Assembly (NCBI RefSeq): GCF_000336915.1 | Contig: NZ_AOMD01000025.1 | Location: 1-64,000, forward strand | Reading direction: 5' to 3' | Length of the DNA stretch: 64,000 nucleotides | From: Halococcus saccharolyticus DSM 5350 | GTDB taxonomy: Archaea > Halobacteriota > Halobacteria > Halobacteriales > Halococcaceae | Shown: positions 1 to 8,372 of the stretch, piece after piece | How the letters are laid out: every line of letters begins with the position of its first letter | How positions within the stretch are numbered: position 1 is the first letter of the stretch | The notes under the pieces: model-generated | Told to the model about the DNA's origin: nothing | What the model saw: the letters and a program-made list of their open reading frames with translations, nothing else | Database searches by the model: none | Program-made: the position numbers and the translations under genes

Positions 1-1131
1 TTTCGATGGAACGCAGAGGTAGTAGGCGGGATCGTCTGGCCACGCCGGTTCGTCGAAAATTTGGGCGAAGTGGCCGTCCCAGTCGGTCGGGAGGACGAGG
101 GTGTGGTGGGCGAGCGGTTCGACATCACCCTCGACACCGAGATAGAGGAGAAAGGCGGAGGGCGCGAGCGTGCGATCGTCCCAGTAGTCCTCCGAATACT
201 GGCGCTCGTGTTCAGGCAGGAGCTCCTGCTCGGTGTGGGCGTAGTCGGCGTCGCTGACGACCGCATTTGGGCTGTGGGTTCCCGCCACCGTGTCGACGAG
301 GAACCTCTCGCGTCGCCTCGTGATCTCGGTGACTTCTGCGCCGGTCTCGAAGGTGACACCGAGTTCCCGGGCGAGGTCGGCGATCCCATCGACGACGCCG
401 CCGAACCCGCCCTCAGGGTAGTACACGCCGAGATTGAAATCCACGTGGCTCATCATGGTGTAGAGCGCGGGCGTGTTCTTCGGTGAGCCACCCAGGAAGA
501 CGAGGGTGTACTGCATGATCTGCTGGAGCTTCGGGTGCTCGAAATAGTTCGAGACATGGTCGTCCATCGACCGGAGCAGGTTCAGCCCGACCGGCGCGGA
601 CCGGAACACCTCGCTGTCGACCCAGTCCCGCAGGCGGGGGCGGTCGGTATAGACGAACCGCTCCATCGCGGCCTCGTAGGTCGACTCACTCTGATCGAGA
701 TACGCGTCGAAGGCTTCGGCCGCGCCGTCCTCGTAGGATTCGAACGTCGCCCGGACCTGGTCGCGGTCGGGCGTGAGATCCACCCGGTCGCCGTCCTTGA
801 AGAACACCCGGTAGTGGGGATCGAGGCGGGAGAGTCCGTAGTAGTCGGTCGGCTGCCTCTCGAAGTGGCCGAAAAAGCGCTCGAAAACGTCGGGCATCAG
901 GTACCACGACGGCCCCATGTCGAACCGGAACCCCTCGGTCTCGAACTGCGAGGCGCGCCCGCCGACCTGATCGTTTTTCTCCAGAAGGGTGACGTCGGCC
1001 CCTGCATCGGCGAGGTAACACGCCGCCGACAGTCCGCCGAAGCCACCGCCGACCACGGCGATCGACCGCCCAGCGAGCGGATCGTCCGACCCCACTCCTG
1101 CCGCACGCGTTCCGCCCGAGAGCGAATCCAT
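1..1131 (-). CDS. crtI: Phytoene desaturase / carotenoid FAD oxidoreductase (C-terminus outside window)
   Basis: FAD-dependent desaturase of the CrtI family, which introduces double bonds into phytoene or later C40/C50 carotenoids at the membrane (bacterioruberin route in haloarchaea). The first 377 codons are present and the frame stays open to the window edge, so the C-terminus is missing. The N-terminus carries the dinucleotide-binding fold VVGGGFGGLSAACYLADAG (about residues 26-44), then LLEKNDQVGGRASQFE and FRFDMGPSWYLMPD, all typical of CrtI. The ATG at 1131 lies about 28 bases from a TATA-like box (1156-1164), so the transcript is probably leaderless. Which desaturase paralogue it is cannot be decided from this fragment. 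Confidence 0.88.
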   Translation of the reverse strand, partial: MDSLSGGTRAAGVGSDDPLAGRSIAVVGGGFGGLSAACYLADAGADVTLLEKNDQVGGRASQFETEGFRFDMGPSWYLMPDVFERFFGHFERQPTDYYGLSRLDPHYRVFFKDGDRVDLTPDRDQVRATFESYEDGAAEAFDAYLDQSESTYEAAMERFVYTDRPRLRDWVDSEVFRSAPVGLNLLRSMDDHVSNYFEHPKLQQIMQYTLVFLGGSPKNTPALYTMMSHVDFNLGVYYPEGGFGGVVDGIADLARELGVTFETGAEVTEITRRRERFLVDTVAGTHSPNAVVSDADYAHTEQELLPEHERQYSEDYWDDRTLAPSAFLLYLGVEGDVEPLAHHTLVLPTDWDGHFAQIFDEPAWPDDPAYYLCVPSK

Positions 1132-1155
1132 GTGCTCGTTCCCACGGCCGCGGCG

Positions 1156-1164
1156 CATAAAAAT
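1156..1164 (-). promoter_or_regulatory. TATA-like box of the phytoene desaturase gene
   Basis: On the minus strand this reads as an AT-rich TTTTTATG in GC-rich surroundings, centred about 28 bases before the ATG at 1131. This is the spacing expected of a leaderless haloarchaeal promoter. Inferred from position and composition only. Confidence 0.5.
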
Positions 1165-1488
1165 CGACGGACCCGCCGGTGTCGGGAACTATCCCCGAGC
1201 CCTCCTCCGAAGCGGTTCGGAGACCTCCGAGGCGGGCAGCCGACGGCTCGACCGCCGTTACCGTCAAGGAGCACGCCCGCGCGCCGGCCCCGCATCCGAC
1301 CCAGCTCGGATTTCACGGCCAGTTCTACCGTGACGGCGAGCCGACGCGCTCGATGGCGTGATCGGGAGCGAGGGTCGCCCCCGATCCATCGGAATGAGAG
1401 AGCAACGACCGACGATCGCGGGTCGGCAACCGGCGGCATCGGCCGCCGGGACGGAAACGGGTATCGGGTTGCCGATGCTGTCGTGTGT
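1165..1488. other. Intergenic region without a recognised gene
   Basis: The space between the divergent phytoene desaturase and short-chain dehydrogenase genes. Open frames cross it, but their translations are Arg/Pro/Ser-rich and lack the acidic composition of real genes here. Apart from the TATA box just outside it, I see no RNA gene, repeat or clear promoter for the dehydrogenase. Confidence 0.5.
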
Positions 1489-2205
1489 ATGGACGGGACC
1501 ACCGCACTCGTCACCGGCGTCAGTCGCGGGATCGGCGCGGCACTCGCGCGGCGCTTCGTCGCCGAGGGCGCACACGTCGTCGGCTGTGCGCGCGATGCCG
1601 ACGCGCTCGAAACGCTCGCTGAGGAGATACGGGCGGACAGCGGCGGCACGGACGACGCGGGCGGAATCACCGTCCAGCGCGCGGACGTCCGCGACGAGTA
1701 CGACGTCGAACGCCTCGCGGAGACCGCCGCCAGAGCGGGCGGGAACGACGGGATCGATCTCGTAGTGGCGAATGCGGGCATCTATCACGGTTCGGCGGGT
1801 GAAACACCGCTCAACGAGGAGAGTTATGCTGCGGTCGACGAGCACCTCCGGACGAACGCCCGTGGCGTCTTTGCCACGATCCGGGAATCGCTGCCCCACC
1901 TCGCGGCCAACGCCCGCGTCCTCGTGCCCTCGGGAGCGGTCGCCCGGGAAGCACAGTCCGGCATGGGATCGTACGCCGTCTCGAAAGCCGCGGCAGAGGC
2001 GCTCGCTCGCGGGTTCGCGGCCGAAACCGACCAGCCTGTGGGCGTCGTCGATCCCGGTCAGGTCGCGACCGATCTCGCCGGTGACGGCGGACGCGATCCC
2101 GAGGAGATCGCCGAGATGTTCGTCTGGGCGGCGAACGATGTCGAACCGGACGACCTCGACGGCGAGATTCTCGACCTCCGGGCGTGGCGGCAAGCGACTC
2201 GCTGA
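1489..2205 (+). CDS. Short-chain dehydrogenase/reductase (SDR family)
   Basis: NAD(P)-dependent oxidoreductase of unknown substrate, 238 residues, a normal length for a classical SDR. It has the cofactor motif TGVSRGIG (residues 9-16), the NAG motif (95-97), the catalytic Ser (148, in VPSGA) and the YAVSK active site (Tyr162, Lys166). The frame is open far upstream, but that part is Arg-rich and unlike a protein. The ATG at 1489 directly starts the first strand of the Rossmann fold and is the convincing start. It stands alone, with no operon partner to suggest a substrate. Confidence 0.88.
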   Translation: MDGTTALVTGVSRGIGAALARRFVAEGAHVVGCARDADALETLAEEIRADSGGTDDAGGITVQRADVRDEYDVERLAETAARAGGNDGIDLVVANAGIYHGSAGETPLNEESYAAVDEHLRTNARGVFATIRESLPHLAANARVLVPSGAVAREAQSGMGSYAVSKAAAEALARGFAAETDQPVGVVDPGQVATDLAGDGGRDPEEIAEMFVWAANDVEPDDLDGEILDLRAWRQATR

Positions 2206-2244
2206 GATCGTCCCCCCGACCGCGACCGGACATCACTCGATGGC

Positions 2245-2253
2245 CTTATTAAC
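2245..2253 (+). promoter_or_regulatory. TATA-like box of the ZIP transporter gene
   Basis: CTTATTAAC lies centred about 29 bases before the ATG at 2278, consistent with a leaderless transcript. Confidence 0.5.
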
Positions 2254-2277
2254 TCCTGGACCTGTGTTGCTAACCGA

Positions 2278-3141
2278 ATGGGTATCACCGAGGAGGTTGG
2301 GGTCGTCAATCGTGGATCGATTCCGTGGCTCGGCATTGCCGGCACGGGCGCGCTCGTGTGCCTCTCGGTCGTTGGGGCGACGGCGGGCCTCTGGAAAGTG
2401 CTCGTCGTCGGCTGGGTCGCGTTCGTCGCGATGGCCGGCGGGGCAGTCGTGGGATCACGCTCGGCGACCGCCGACACCCACGCTGTGCGATTGGTCTGGG
2501 GGTACGGCCTCGCGAGCGGCGCGATGGTCACGAGTGCCGCCGTCTTCCTCGTTCCACAGGCGATCGGGTACGACCCGAAGATCGGAGGGTTCGGGATCGC
2601 AGCCGGGCTGCTCGCGGGCTACGCCGGCCACACCATCGGCCATCGGTTCGCCCACCGCGATCTCCCCATAGAAACCACGACCGCCCAGCTCACTGCGCAT
2701 TCGCTCACGGCCGGGATCGTCATCGGGACCGTCTACACGCTGCTGCCCGATCTCGGACTCCTGCTCGGACTGGGGATCGTTTCTCACAAGGGGCCCGCGG
2801 GCTACGCCGCCGCACGGCGGCTCCGACGGCACGACATGCCGGTCGGGATGGTCGTGCTCCCGGCAGCCGGGGTGGGGGTCGCGGCGCTTCTCGCAGGCCT
2901 TCTCGAACCGCCGTCGTCGATGGCGGTTTCGGCCGCAGTCTTCGGGTTCGCTGCCGGACTCTTCCTCCATGTCGCGATGGATTTCTTACCGGAGTGTGAG
3001 GTCGGCGGCGAGGTCGGTGAAGTGGCGGCGCTCACCGGCGACGACCACGCGCTGCTCGATCGGCTCCGGGTTCACGCGGTGGCGAGCACCGCGGTCGGCG
3101 CGGGAGCGGTGTTTCTCGCGTGGCTAGCCCTCGCCGCCTGA
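2278..3141 (+). CDS. ZIP-family divalent metal transporter
   Basis: Integral membrane protein of 287 residues with about eight hydrophobic segments. Metal-site-type motifs lie in the middle helices: LTAHSLTAG (about residues 139-147) and GIVSHKGPAGYA (about 166-177). These match the paired HS/HK helices of the ZIP (zinc/iron permease) family. A late segment has HVAMDFLPE. Expected role is movement of Zn2+ or another divalent cation across the cytoplasmic membrane; metal and direction cannot be read here. The ATG at 2278 follows a TATA-like box at leaderless spacing. No metal-dependent regulator is adjacent. Confidence 0.75.
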   Translation: MGITEEVGVVNRGSIPWLGIAGTGALVCLSVVGATAGLWKVLVVGWVAFVAMAGGAVVGSRSATADTHAVRLVWGYGLASGAMVTSAAVFLVPQAIGYDPKIGGFGIAAGLLAGYAGHTIGHRFAHRDLPIETTTAQLTAHSLTAGIVIGTVYTLLPDLGLLLGLGIVSHKGPAGYAAARRLRRHDMPVGMVVLPAAGVGVAALLAGLLEPPSSMAVSAAVFGFAAGLFLHVAMDFLPECEVGGEVGEVAALTGDDHALLDRLRVHAVASTAVGAGAVFLAWLALAA

Positions 3142-3229
3142 CGCGTCACGCCAGCCACCACTCGATCCCGGGCCGGTTCCGAACACGTGTCGAGTGACCG
3201 ATGAAAGGTAAGCGTTTTGCTACTCAATA

Positions 3230-3247
3230 CCATACCATCTCGTATGG
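3230..3247. promoter_or_regulatory. Inverted repeat over the start codon of a bat-type regulator
   Basis: CCATAC (3230-3235) and GTATGG (3242-3247) are perfect reverse complements separated by six bases. The right arm covers the ATG at 3244. It could be an autoregulatory operator or a hairpin at the 5' end of the mRNA; function is inferred. Confidence 0.4.
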
Positions 3248-3888
3248 GTGTTATCGCCGAGTTCAGCCTCGCGCCGGGAAAGCTCTCGTTCGCGACGGCG
3301 CTCTCGGCCGCACCGTCGGTCGAATTCGAGATCGAACGCGAGTACGGAACGCGATCCGCGACGCCGATCGCGTTCTGCTGGGCGCGCGGCGGGGACCTCG
3401 AAGCGTTCGAGCATGGACTCGAACGCGACGAGACCCTGACCGACATCCGACGGTTGAGCAAATCGGACGATCAGCGGCTCTATCGCGTGCAGTTGACCGG
3501 CGAAGCCTCCGTCGTGACCTACGACCTGTGGATCGATCTCGGGGCAGCACGGCTCGAAATGCGCTACGCAGACGGGCGATGGCACACCCGAATGCGGTTT
3601 CCAGATCGTGAGGCACTGAGCACGTTCAGTAGTTCCTGTGACGAGCACGGACTCGATTTCCGACTCGCTCGACTGTACAACACCGATCCCACCGACGGAC
3701 CACCGCGGGATCAGCTCACGTCTTGCCAGCGCGAAACCCTCCAGTTGGCCCACGAACGCGGCTACTTCGACATCCCACGTCAGGCTACTCTCGGCGACCT
3801 CGCCGACGATCTCGACGTCTCGAACCAGGCCGTTTCCGAACGACTCCGTCGCGGCTGTGCGCGGATCGTCGGCGATCTGTTCGGCTAG
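3244..3888 (+). CDS. Bat-type helix-turn-helix transcriptional regulator
   Basis: DNA-binding protein of 214 residues in the haloarchaeal bacterio-opsin-activator (Bat/HTH-10) group. The N-terminal two thirds form the usual alpha/beta sensor-like domain without a PAS or GAF module. The C-terminus has the diagnostic HTH: LTSCQRETLQLAHERGYFDI, then TLGDLADDLDVSNQAVSERL. The ATG at 3244 is preferred over an in-frame codon nine residues earlier, because nearly all bat-type proteins begin just before the first strand (here VIAEFSL). Target genes are unknown. An inverted repeat covers the start and hints at autoregulation. Confidence 0.85.
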   Translation: MGVIAEFSLAPGKLSFATALSAAPSVEFEIEREYGTRSATPIAFCWARGGDLEAFEHGLERDETLTDIRRLSKSDDQRLYRVQLTGEASVVTYDLWIDLGAARLEMRYADGRWHTRMRFPDREALSTFSSSCDEHGLDFRLARLYNTDPTDGPPRDQLTSCQRETLQLAHERGYFDIPRQATLGDLADDLDVSNQAVSERLRRGCARIVGDLFG

Positions 3889-4102
3889 AGGTGCTCGATA
3901 TGTCATCGCGAACCGTTTAGCCGAGCGAGTGTCTCCCGGCGGTCGAGAGATCGTCTTTCGGGGCAGGTTCCGTTGCGTGGCATCGCATACTCGACCGCCC
4001 CGCCGTTTTCGTCCCCCGTCGAGCCGCCGGAAGCGGTCGAGGTGACAGCCACTCAACCAGCGAACCACATGCTCTTGTTTCCGGCGTGTGTACCCGGAAG
4101 TG

Positions 4103-4579
4103 ATGGTTTCGGATGGTGATTCCGCCCCTGACTTCACCGCAAAGCTCGCCGGCGACGAGCCGGAGGAATTCACGCTCTCGGAACAGTTCGGCGAGGCTCC
4201 GCTCGTCCTCGCCTTCTTCCCCGGTGCGTTCACGCCGCCGTGTACCAACGAGATGGTGGCGTTTCAGGACGATCTCGACGCCCTTCGCGAAACCGGGGCG
4301 ACCCTCTACGGTATCAGCGCCGACTCGCCGTTCTCCCAGGCCGCGTTCCAAGACGAGCACGGCCTCGAGTTCGATCTCGTGAGCGACATGGATCGTGCAG
4401 CCATCGAGGCCTACGACGTGAGCCTCGACATCGACGATCTCGGACTTCAGGGCGTGGCCGAGCGCGCAGTCTTCGTCATCGACGGCGACGGGACGGTTAC
4501 GTATTCGTGGGTCGCTGACGATCCGACCAACGAACCCGACTACGACGCGGTCTACGAGGCCGCTGAGGCCGCGGCGTAA
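4103..4579 (+). CDS. Peroxiredoxin (AhpC/TSA family)
   Basis: Thiol peroxidase of 158 residues that reduces H2O2 and organic hydroperoxides through a peroxidatic cysteine. The active-site signature PGAFTPPCTNEM (about residues 44-55) contains the conserved Pro-Thr-x-x-Cys. No second cysteine is evident in the protein, so it looks like a 1-Cys or atypical enzyme that needs an external thiol partner. The thioredoxin fold begins at APDFTAKL. ATG 4103 (MVSDGDSAPDF) is preferred over a GTG five codons upstream. The next gene is convergent. Confidence 0.88.
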   Translation: MVSDGDSAPDFTAKLAGDEPEEFTLSEQFGEAPLVLAFFPGAFTPPCTNEMVAFQDDLDALRETGATLYGISADSPFSQAAFQDEHGLEFDLVSDMDRAAIEAYDVSLDIDDLGLQGVAERAVFVIDGDGTVTYSWVADDPTNEPDYDAVYEAAEAAA

Positions 4580-4608
4580 ACTCGTACGAATCCCGGACCG
4601 CAAGTCGC

Positions 4609-4615
4609 CGTTTTT
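4609..4615 (+). terminator. T-tract after the peroxiredoxin gene
   Basis: A short run of T (CCGTTTTTCG) about 30 bases after the peroxiredoxin stop, between two convergent genes. Archaeal termination often needs only a T-tract, so this is a weak candidate. Confidence 0.3.
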
Positions 4616-4631
4616 CGAACCCACCGCAGAG

Positions 4632-5138
4632 CTACAGCTCGATCTTCGTTTCGGGGTTTTCGAGCGACCAGAGCACCTCGGGGAGGAACGCATCGAGGTT
4701 GTCGATCACGCGGCGGTCACTCACGTCGAGACCCTCGCAGTGTTCTTCGGCCTCGTCGCGCACCGTCACGCGAATTTCTCCGTTCTCGTAGTGGACTTCG
4801 AGCGGGAACACCGAACACCGCGCGGGTTTCCAGTCGTGTTCGGCGTGAAGCGCACACAGGCCGTCCTCGCCGAGGAAGTAACACGCCGCGCCGTCGTCGC
4901 CAACGTGATCGTCTCTGTCCTTGGCCTCGCGGCGGACGAACTGCTGGCCGTGGGCGGTCGTGGTGGCGTCATTCAGGTTCGCGCGCGCGGCGAGGCCGAG
5001 GAGGTCGTGATCGTAGAGCAACACACCGTGCTGGCAGCACCACGTACACGAGTCGACGCACTCGAAGGTGAGGTCGGGGTCGAACGCCACGACCGCCTCA
5101 CAGCCGGGGTGGACCTCGACGCGGCGTGGCTCGTTCAC
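4632..5138 (-). CDS. YkgJ-type cysteine-cluster protein (putative Zn/Fe-binding)
   Basis: Protein of about 168 residues with the cysteine pattern of the YkgJ/CxxCxxCC family: FECVDSCTWCCQHG near the N-terminus, then ACYFLGEDGLCALH and WKPARCSVFPLE. Proteins of this family are thought to bind a zinc or iron centre; their role is not settled. The frame is open far upstream, but only from the GTG at 5138 (MNEPRRVEVHPG) does the composition turn acidic, so I take that start. It is convergent with the peroxiredoxin and divergent from the aldo/keto reductase. Confidence 0.75.
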   Translation of the reverse strand: MNEPRRVEVHPGCEAVVAFDPDLTFECVDSCTWCCQHGVLLYDHDLLGLAARANLNDATTTAHGQQFVRREAKDRDDHVGDDGAACYFLGEDGLCALHAEHDWKPARCSVFPLEVHYENGEIRVTVRDEAEEHCEGLDVSDRRVIDNLDAFLPEVLWSLENPETKIEL

Positions 5139-5303
5139 GCCCGCTCTGGGCGCTGCGGCGGACAAAGCCTTTCGGTCGGCGTCACGCCGGTCGTTCGCGT
5201 CCGTTTCGTCGAAGACCGAATCTTCGACGGCGGCGGTAGCAAGCCGGGCAAGCCATCGCCGGCAACCGAATCTTGAAGCCTGGGCGCGAACACGTCTCTC
5301 GGG

Positions 5304-6119
5304 ATGGAACACATTACCGTGGGCGACACGACGGTGCCCGCACTCGGCTTCGGCACGTCGGGGATGGACACCGACGACGAGCGCTACCGGGCCGTTTCGG
5401 CCGCGCTTGAGGCGGGTTACCGCCACATCGACACCGCACAGATGTACGACAGCGAGTCCGCGGTCGGCGACGCGATCCACGATGCGGACGTCGACCGCGA
5501 AGAGGTGTTCGTCACCACGAAGCTGTTGGGCGAGAATCGCGCCCACGACGCAGTGATCGAGTCGACTCACGACAGCCTCGATCGACTCGACACCGAGTTC
5601 GTCGATCTCCTCCTGATCCACTCGCCCGATCAGGAGCCCTCACACGAGGAGACCCTCAACGCGATGAACGAACTGGTCGATGAGGGGGCGGTGGAGAACG
5701 TCGGCATCTCGAATTTCTCGGTGGAGGAAACTCGCACGGCGATCGAGCACTCCGACGCGCCGATCCTCACGAACCAAGTGGAGTACAACGTCCACGAGCG
5801 CCGGGACGACCTCCTCTCGTTCTGTCTCGATCACGACGTCATGCTCACCGCGTACAGCCCGCTCGGGGTCGGCGATTGCCTCAACGACGAGGTTGTGAGG
5901 AGGATCGCCGACGACCACGACAGAACGCCCGCCCAGGTCGTGATCCGGTGGCTGCTCCAACAGCCGCTGGTGTCGCCGATCCCAATGTCGTCGAACCCCG
6001 ACCACGTCTGGGCGAACGCCGACGTGTTCGACTTTGAGCTAACCGACGACGAGATGCGCGACCTGTTCGCCGTCGGCGGGGATCTCGACGACGATCTCGC
6101 ATCGAAACTCGGACTGTAG
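5304..6119 (+). CDS. Aldo/keto reductase
   Basis: NAD(P)H-dependent carbonyl reductase with a TIM-barrel fold, 271 residues. The catalytic tetrad is visible: Asp and Tyr in GYRHIDTAQMYDSE (about residues 38-51), Lys in VFVTTKLLG (about 72-80) and His in DLLLIHSPD (about 100-108). The cofactor-binding end has SPIPMSSNPDHVWANADV in place of the usual IPKS/SxxxR motif. Closest in style to the 2,5-diketo-gluconate reductase-like group, but substrate is unknown. The ATG at 5304 begins right at the first strand. Confidence 0.88.
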   Translation: MEHITVGDTTVPALGFGTSGMDTDDERYRAVSAALEAGYRHIDTAQMYDSESAVGDAIHDADVDREEVFVTTKLLGENRAHDAVIESTHDSLDRLDTEFVDLLLIHSPDQEPSHEETLNAMNELVDEGAVENVGISNFSVEETRTAIEHSDAPILTNQVEYNVHERRDDLLSFCLDHDVMLTAYSPLGVGDCLNDEVVRRIADDHDRTPAQVVIRWLLQQPLVSPIPMSSNPDHVWANADVFDFELTDDEMRDLFAVGGDLDDDLASKLGL

Positions 6120-6143
6120 CCGATTCGTGACGGCGAGCGGTTC

Positions 6144-6464
6144 TCAGCTGTACCCACGCCAGCGGTGGCCGCACTCGGTACACTTGAAGAACCGCGTCGG
6201 CGGCTCGTCGGCCGATCCGGTCTGCTTGATGGTGTACCACGCCCGATCGTTGCCACACTCGTCGCAGGCGACCTCGGCGGTGGGTTTGCCCTCGTCGGCG
6301 GCGTCCTCGCTGGTTTCGATCACGTCGTCGGTGGTCTGGGATTCGGTGCTCACGAACGCCGCCGCGCGGTCACCGTCCTTCGGGACGCGTTCGCCACAGT
6401 CCGCACACACCATCTCGTCGCCGTCTGCGTGCATCATCGATCCGCACTCGTCGCAGAACTGCAT
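6144..6464 (-). CDS. tfs: Transcription elongation/cleavage factor TFS (TFIIS/RPB12-like)
   Basis: Archaeal TFS of 106 residues, which stimulates cleavage of backtracked RNA by RNA polymerase. The N-terminal zinc ribbon MQFCDECGSMM...VCADCG is joined by an acidic linker to the C-terminal ribbon VACDECGNDRAWY...FKCTECGHRWRGYS. The QTGSADEPPTRFF loop holds the acidic Asp-Glu pair that reaches into the polymerase active site. The ATG at 6464 is chosen because the first ribbon starts at residue 2; an upstream extension of 11 codons is not conserved in style. Confidence 0.92.
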   Translation of the reverse strand: MQFCDECGSMMHADGDEMVCADCGERVPKDGDRAAAFVSTESQTTDDVIETSEDAADEGKPTAEVACDECGNDRAWYTIKQTGSADEPPTRFFKCTECGHRWRGYS

Positions 6465-6554
6465 GCGGAGGCCCACGGGGGCGACCGTGAAAAGCACCCG
6501 CCCAGCGTAATCGTTCTCGCCGTCGACGTCCGGAGGACGATGGCGTCGAGCGCC

Positions 6555-7340
6555 TCAGCCGTAGCCGGCGAGGACGGCGTTCACGGCCGCTCCGGTGAGG
6601 AGGATGAACATGCTCGCGTACACCCAGATCAGCACCGAGAGCACGACCCCGAGCACCTCGTAGGCCTCCTGGGTGATCGCGTAGGTGGCGTAGAGCTGAA
6701 AGCTGACGTGAAACAGCGCCCAGCCGACCGCGGCCACCACCGCTCCGGGGAGCACGTCGTGGGGCGTCACCTCGACGTTGGGAAAGACGTAGTACAGTGG
6801 GAAGAACACGACCGCCAGCACGACCACGAACAGCAGCGGGTTGGCGAGCCGGGCGAGCGGTCCCAGCGGCACCACCGCGACGACCGTCCCGACGATCACC
6901 GACGCAGCGAGTCCGGCGGTCACTGCGAGTACGGCCACGACGCCGTCGCCGAACTGTCGTCCGAGTGAATCGTGGGTCGGAGCGTCGTAGATCGTCGCGA
7001 AGGCGATATCGATCCCACGGAAGATCCTGAACAGGCTCCAGACCAGCGCACCAGCACCCAACACGACCAGCCCAGTGCGATCCGCCGCACCCGTAATGGC
7101 GTTCGCGAGCAGCGCCCGCGCTCGTGGCGTGAGATACGGCTGTGTCAGTTCGACGATGTAGCCGACGCCGGCCTCGCCGCCGACCGCCGAAACCACGACG
7201 AGCGAGAGCAGGGACACTGGGACGAGGGCGACGAACACGTGGTATGCGAGACTCCCGGCGAGAAAGGGTACGTAGTTCCCGGTCACGTGACGAACGATCC
7301 GACGAACAGTCACGGCTGCGGCGGCGAGTCGTTCGTTCAT
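6555..7340 (-). CDS. YihY/BrkB family membrane protein
   Basis: Integral membrane protein of 261 residues with six hydrophobic segments, of the YihY/BrkB family (formerly mislabelled ribonuclease BN). Family features include FLAGSLAYHVFVALVPVSLL near residues 25-44 and a later GWALFHVSFQLYATYA segment. The role in archaea is unknown; some relatives are proposed transporters. It lies downstream of a tandem repeat region and upstream of TFS, 90 bases from it, without overlap. Confidence 0.82.
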   Translation of the reverse strand: MNERLAAAAVTVRRIVRHVTGNYVPFLAGSLAYHVFVALVPVSLLSLVVVSAVGGEAGVGYIVELTQPYLTPRARALLANAITGAADRTGLVVLGAGALVWSLFRIFRGIDIAFATIYDAPTHDSLGRQFGDGVVAVLAVTAGLAASVIVGTVVAVVPLGPLARLANPLLFVVVLAVVFFPLYYVFPNVEVTPHDVLPGAVVAAVGWALFHVSFQLYATYAITQEAYEVLGVVLSVLIWVYASMFILLTGAAVNAVLAGYG

Positions 7341-7492
7341 GATCGACGTTCCGACAACGAGCCGTCACACCGAACGATAGCGGTTCTCGGACCGGGCACG
7401 GTACACCCGCGTACGATGGGCGCGAGGATATACTGTGGGCCGGCACGTCACGGGGTGGGTGATCGAATCGGTGTTCCGGGAGTCAATTCGGA

Positions 7493-7550
7493 GAGTGAGG
7501 ATCGGAGGGGACCGATTCGGGGGAGTGAAGATCGGCGGAGACCGTTTCGA
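7493..7550. repeat. Imperfect tandem repeat, two units, period 30
   Basis: GAGTGAGGATCGGAGGGGAC (from 7493) recurs as GAGTGAAGATCGGCGGAGAC (from 7523), and the similarity continues through GATTCG versus GTTTCG. The 28-base units differ at five positions. They lie in the gap between the agmatinase stop (7556) and the start of the YihY-family gene. Confidence 0.65.
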
Positions 7551-7555
7551 GACCG

Positions 7556-8371
7556 TCAGTCGTCGACGCGGGCGTGAGCGTGGGTGTACACGAACTCCCG
7601 GAGGAGTTTCGCCCCGAGTGCGGCCGTCTGGCCGTCGTCGCGGTCGTTCACCTCGACGAGATCGAATCCGACAGTCGAGGGCGCGACCGATCGGACGACG
7701 GCCCGGAGCTCGCGCGGTTCGAGCCCGAACGGCTCCATCGTGCCGGTGCCCGGTGCGAACCCGGGATCGGCGGCGTCGATGTCGACGCTACAGTAGACGG
7801 TAGATTCGTCGTCGAAGTCGGGCTCCCAATCAGCCACGTCGCCGGGCGGGACCACAGTGACGTCGTCGCGTTCGGCGCGCTCGTACTCGGCTTCGCTGCC
7901 GGCGCGTGCGCCGAGGACGACGGCACGATCGGCGACATCGAGCACGTGGCGCGTGACGGTGGCGTGACTGTACTCGTCGCCCGCGTACGACTCCCGGAGA
8001 TCGAGGTGAGCGTCGAGACAGACGAGCACGTCGGGATCGGTCGCGCGCACACCCGCGGCAGTCACCGTGTGTTCGCCACCCACGAGCAGCGGGACGGCTC
8101 CGTCGTCGACGGCATCGCCGAGCATTCCCGCGAGGAAATCGAGATACTCCGTGACGTCCTCGAACGGATCGAGATTGCCGGCGTCGTGGACGCCGAGTTC
8201 GGAAAACCGGCTCCCGGTCCGGTTGTCGTAGTCGTCGAACGTTTTCGCAAAGTGGCGCACCCGGCGGGGGCCGAAGCGTGCGCCGGGCTGGAACGTCGTC
8301 GAGCGATCGAGCGGCGCGCCGACGAGAACGTAGTCGGCGTCGCCTCGCTCGGCGCTCGCGTCGGGGAACAC
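7556..8371 (-). CDS. speB: Agmatinase / ureohydrolase
   Basis: Mn-dependent ureohydrolase of 271 residues (arginase/agmatinase family). Metal-binding motifs are complete: GGEHT (His), CLDAHLDLRE with a later SHATVTRH, and SVDIDAADPGFAPGTGTMEP. The family normally converts agmatine to putrescine plus urea. The GTG at 8371 starts one base after the aIF5A stop, so the two genes are co-transcribed. In Haloferax volcanii, aIF5A is modified from agmatine and an agmatinase-like enzyme is implicated in making deoxyhypusine on the protein; this neighbour fits that role by inference. Confidence 0.88.
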   Translation of the reverse strand: MFPDASAERGDADYVLVGAPLDRSTTFQPGARFGPRRVRHFAKTFDDYDNRTGSRFSELGVHDAGNLDPFEDVTEYLDFLAGMLGDAVDDGAVPLLVGGEHTVTAAGVRATDPDVLVCLDAHLDLRESYAGDEYSHATVTRHVLDVADRAVVLGARAGSEAEYERAERDDVTVVPPGDVADWEPDFDDESTVYCSVDIDAADPGFAPGTGTMEPFGLEPRELRAVVRSVAPSTVGFDLVEVNDRDDGQTAALGAKLLREFVYTHAHARVDD

Positions 8372-8372
8372 C

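Noticed and set aside
535-1488. Upstream extension of the short-chain dehydrogenase frame
   Set aside because: The extension overlaps the phytoene desaturase gene antisense and lacks the acidic composition and motifs of a real protein. The SDR fold starts at 1489.
5139-5621. N-terminal extension of the YkgJ-type protein
   Set aside because: It runs antisense through the aldo/keto reductase gene, which is well supported by its catalytic tetrad.
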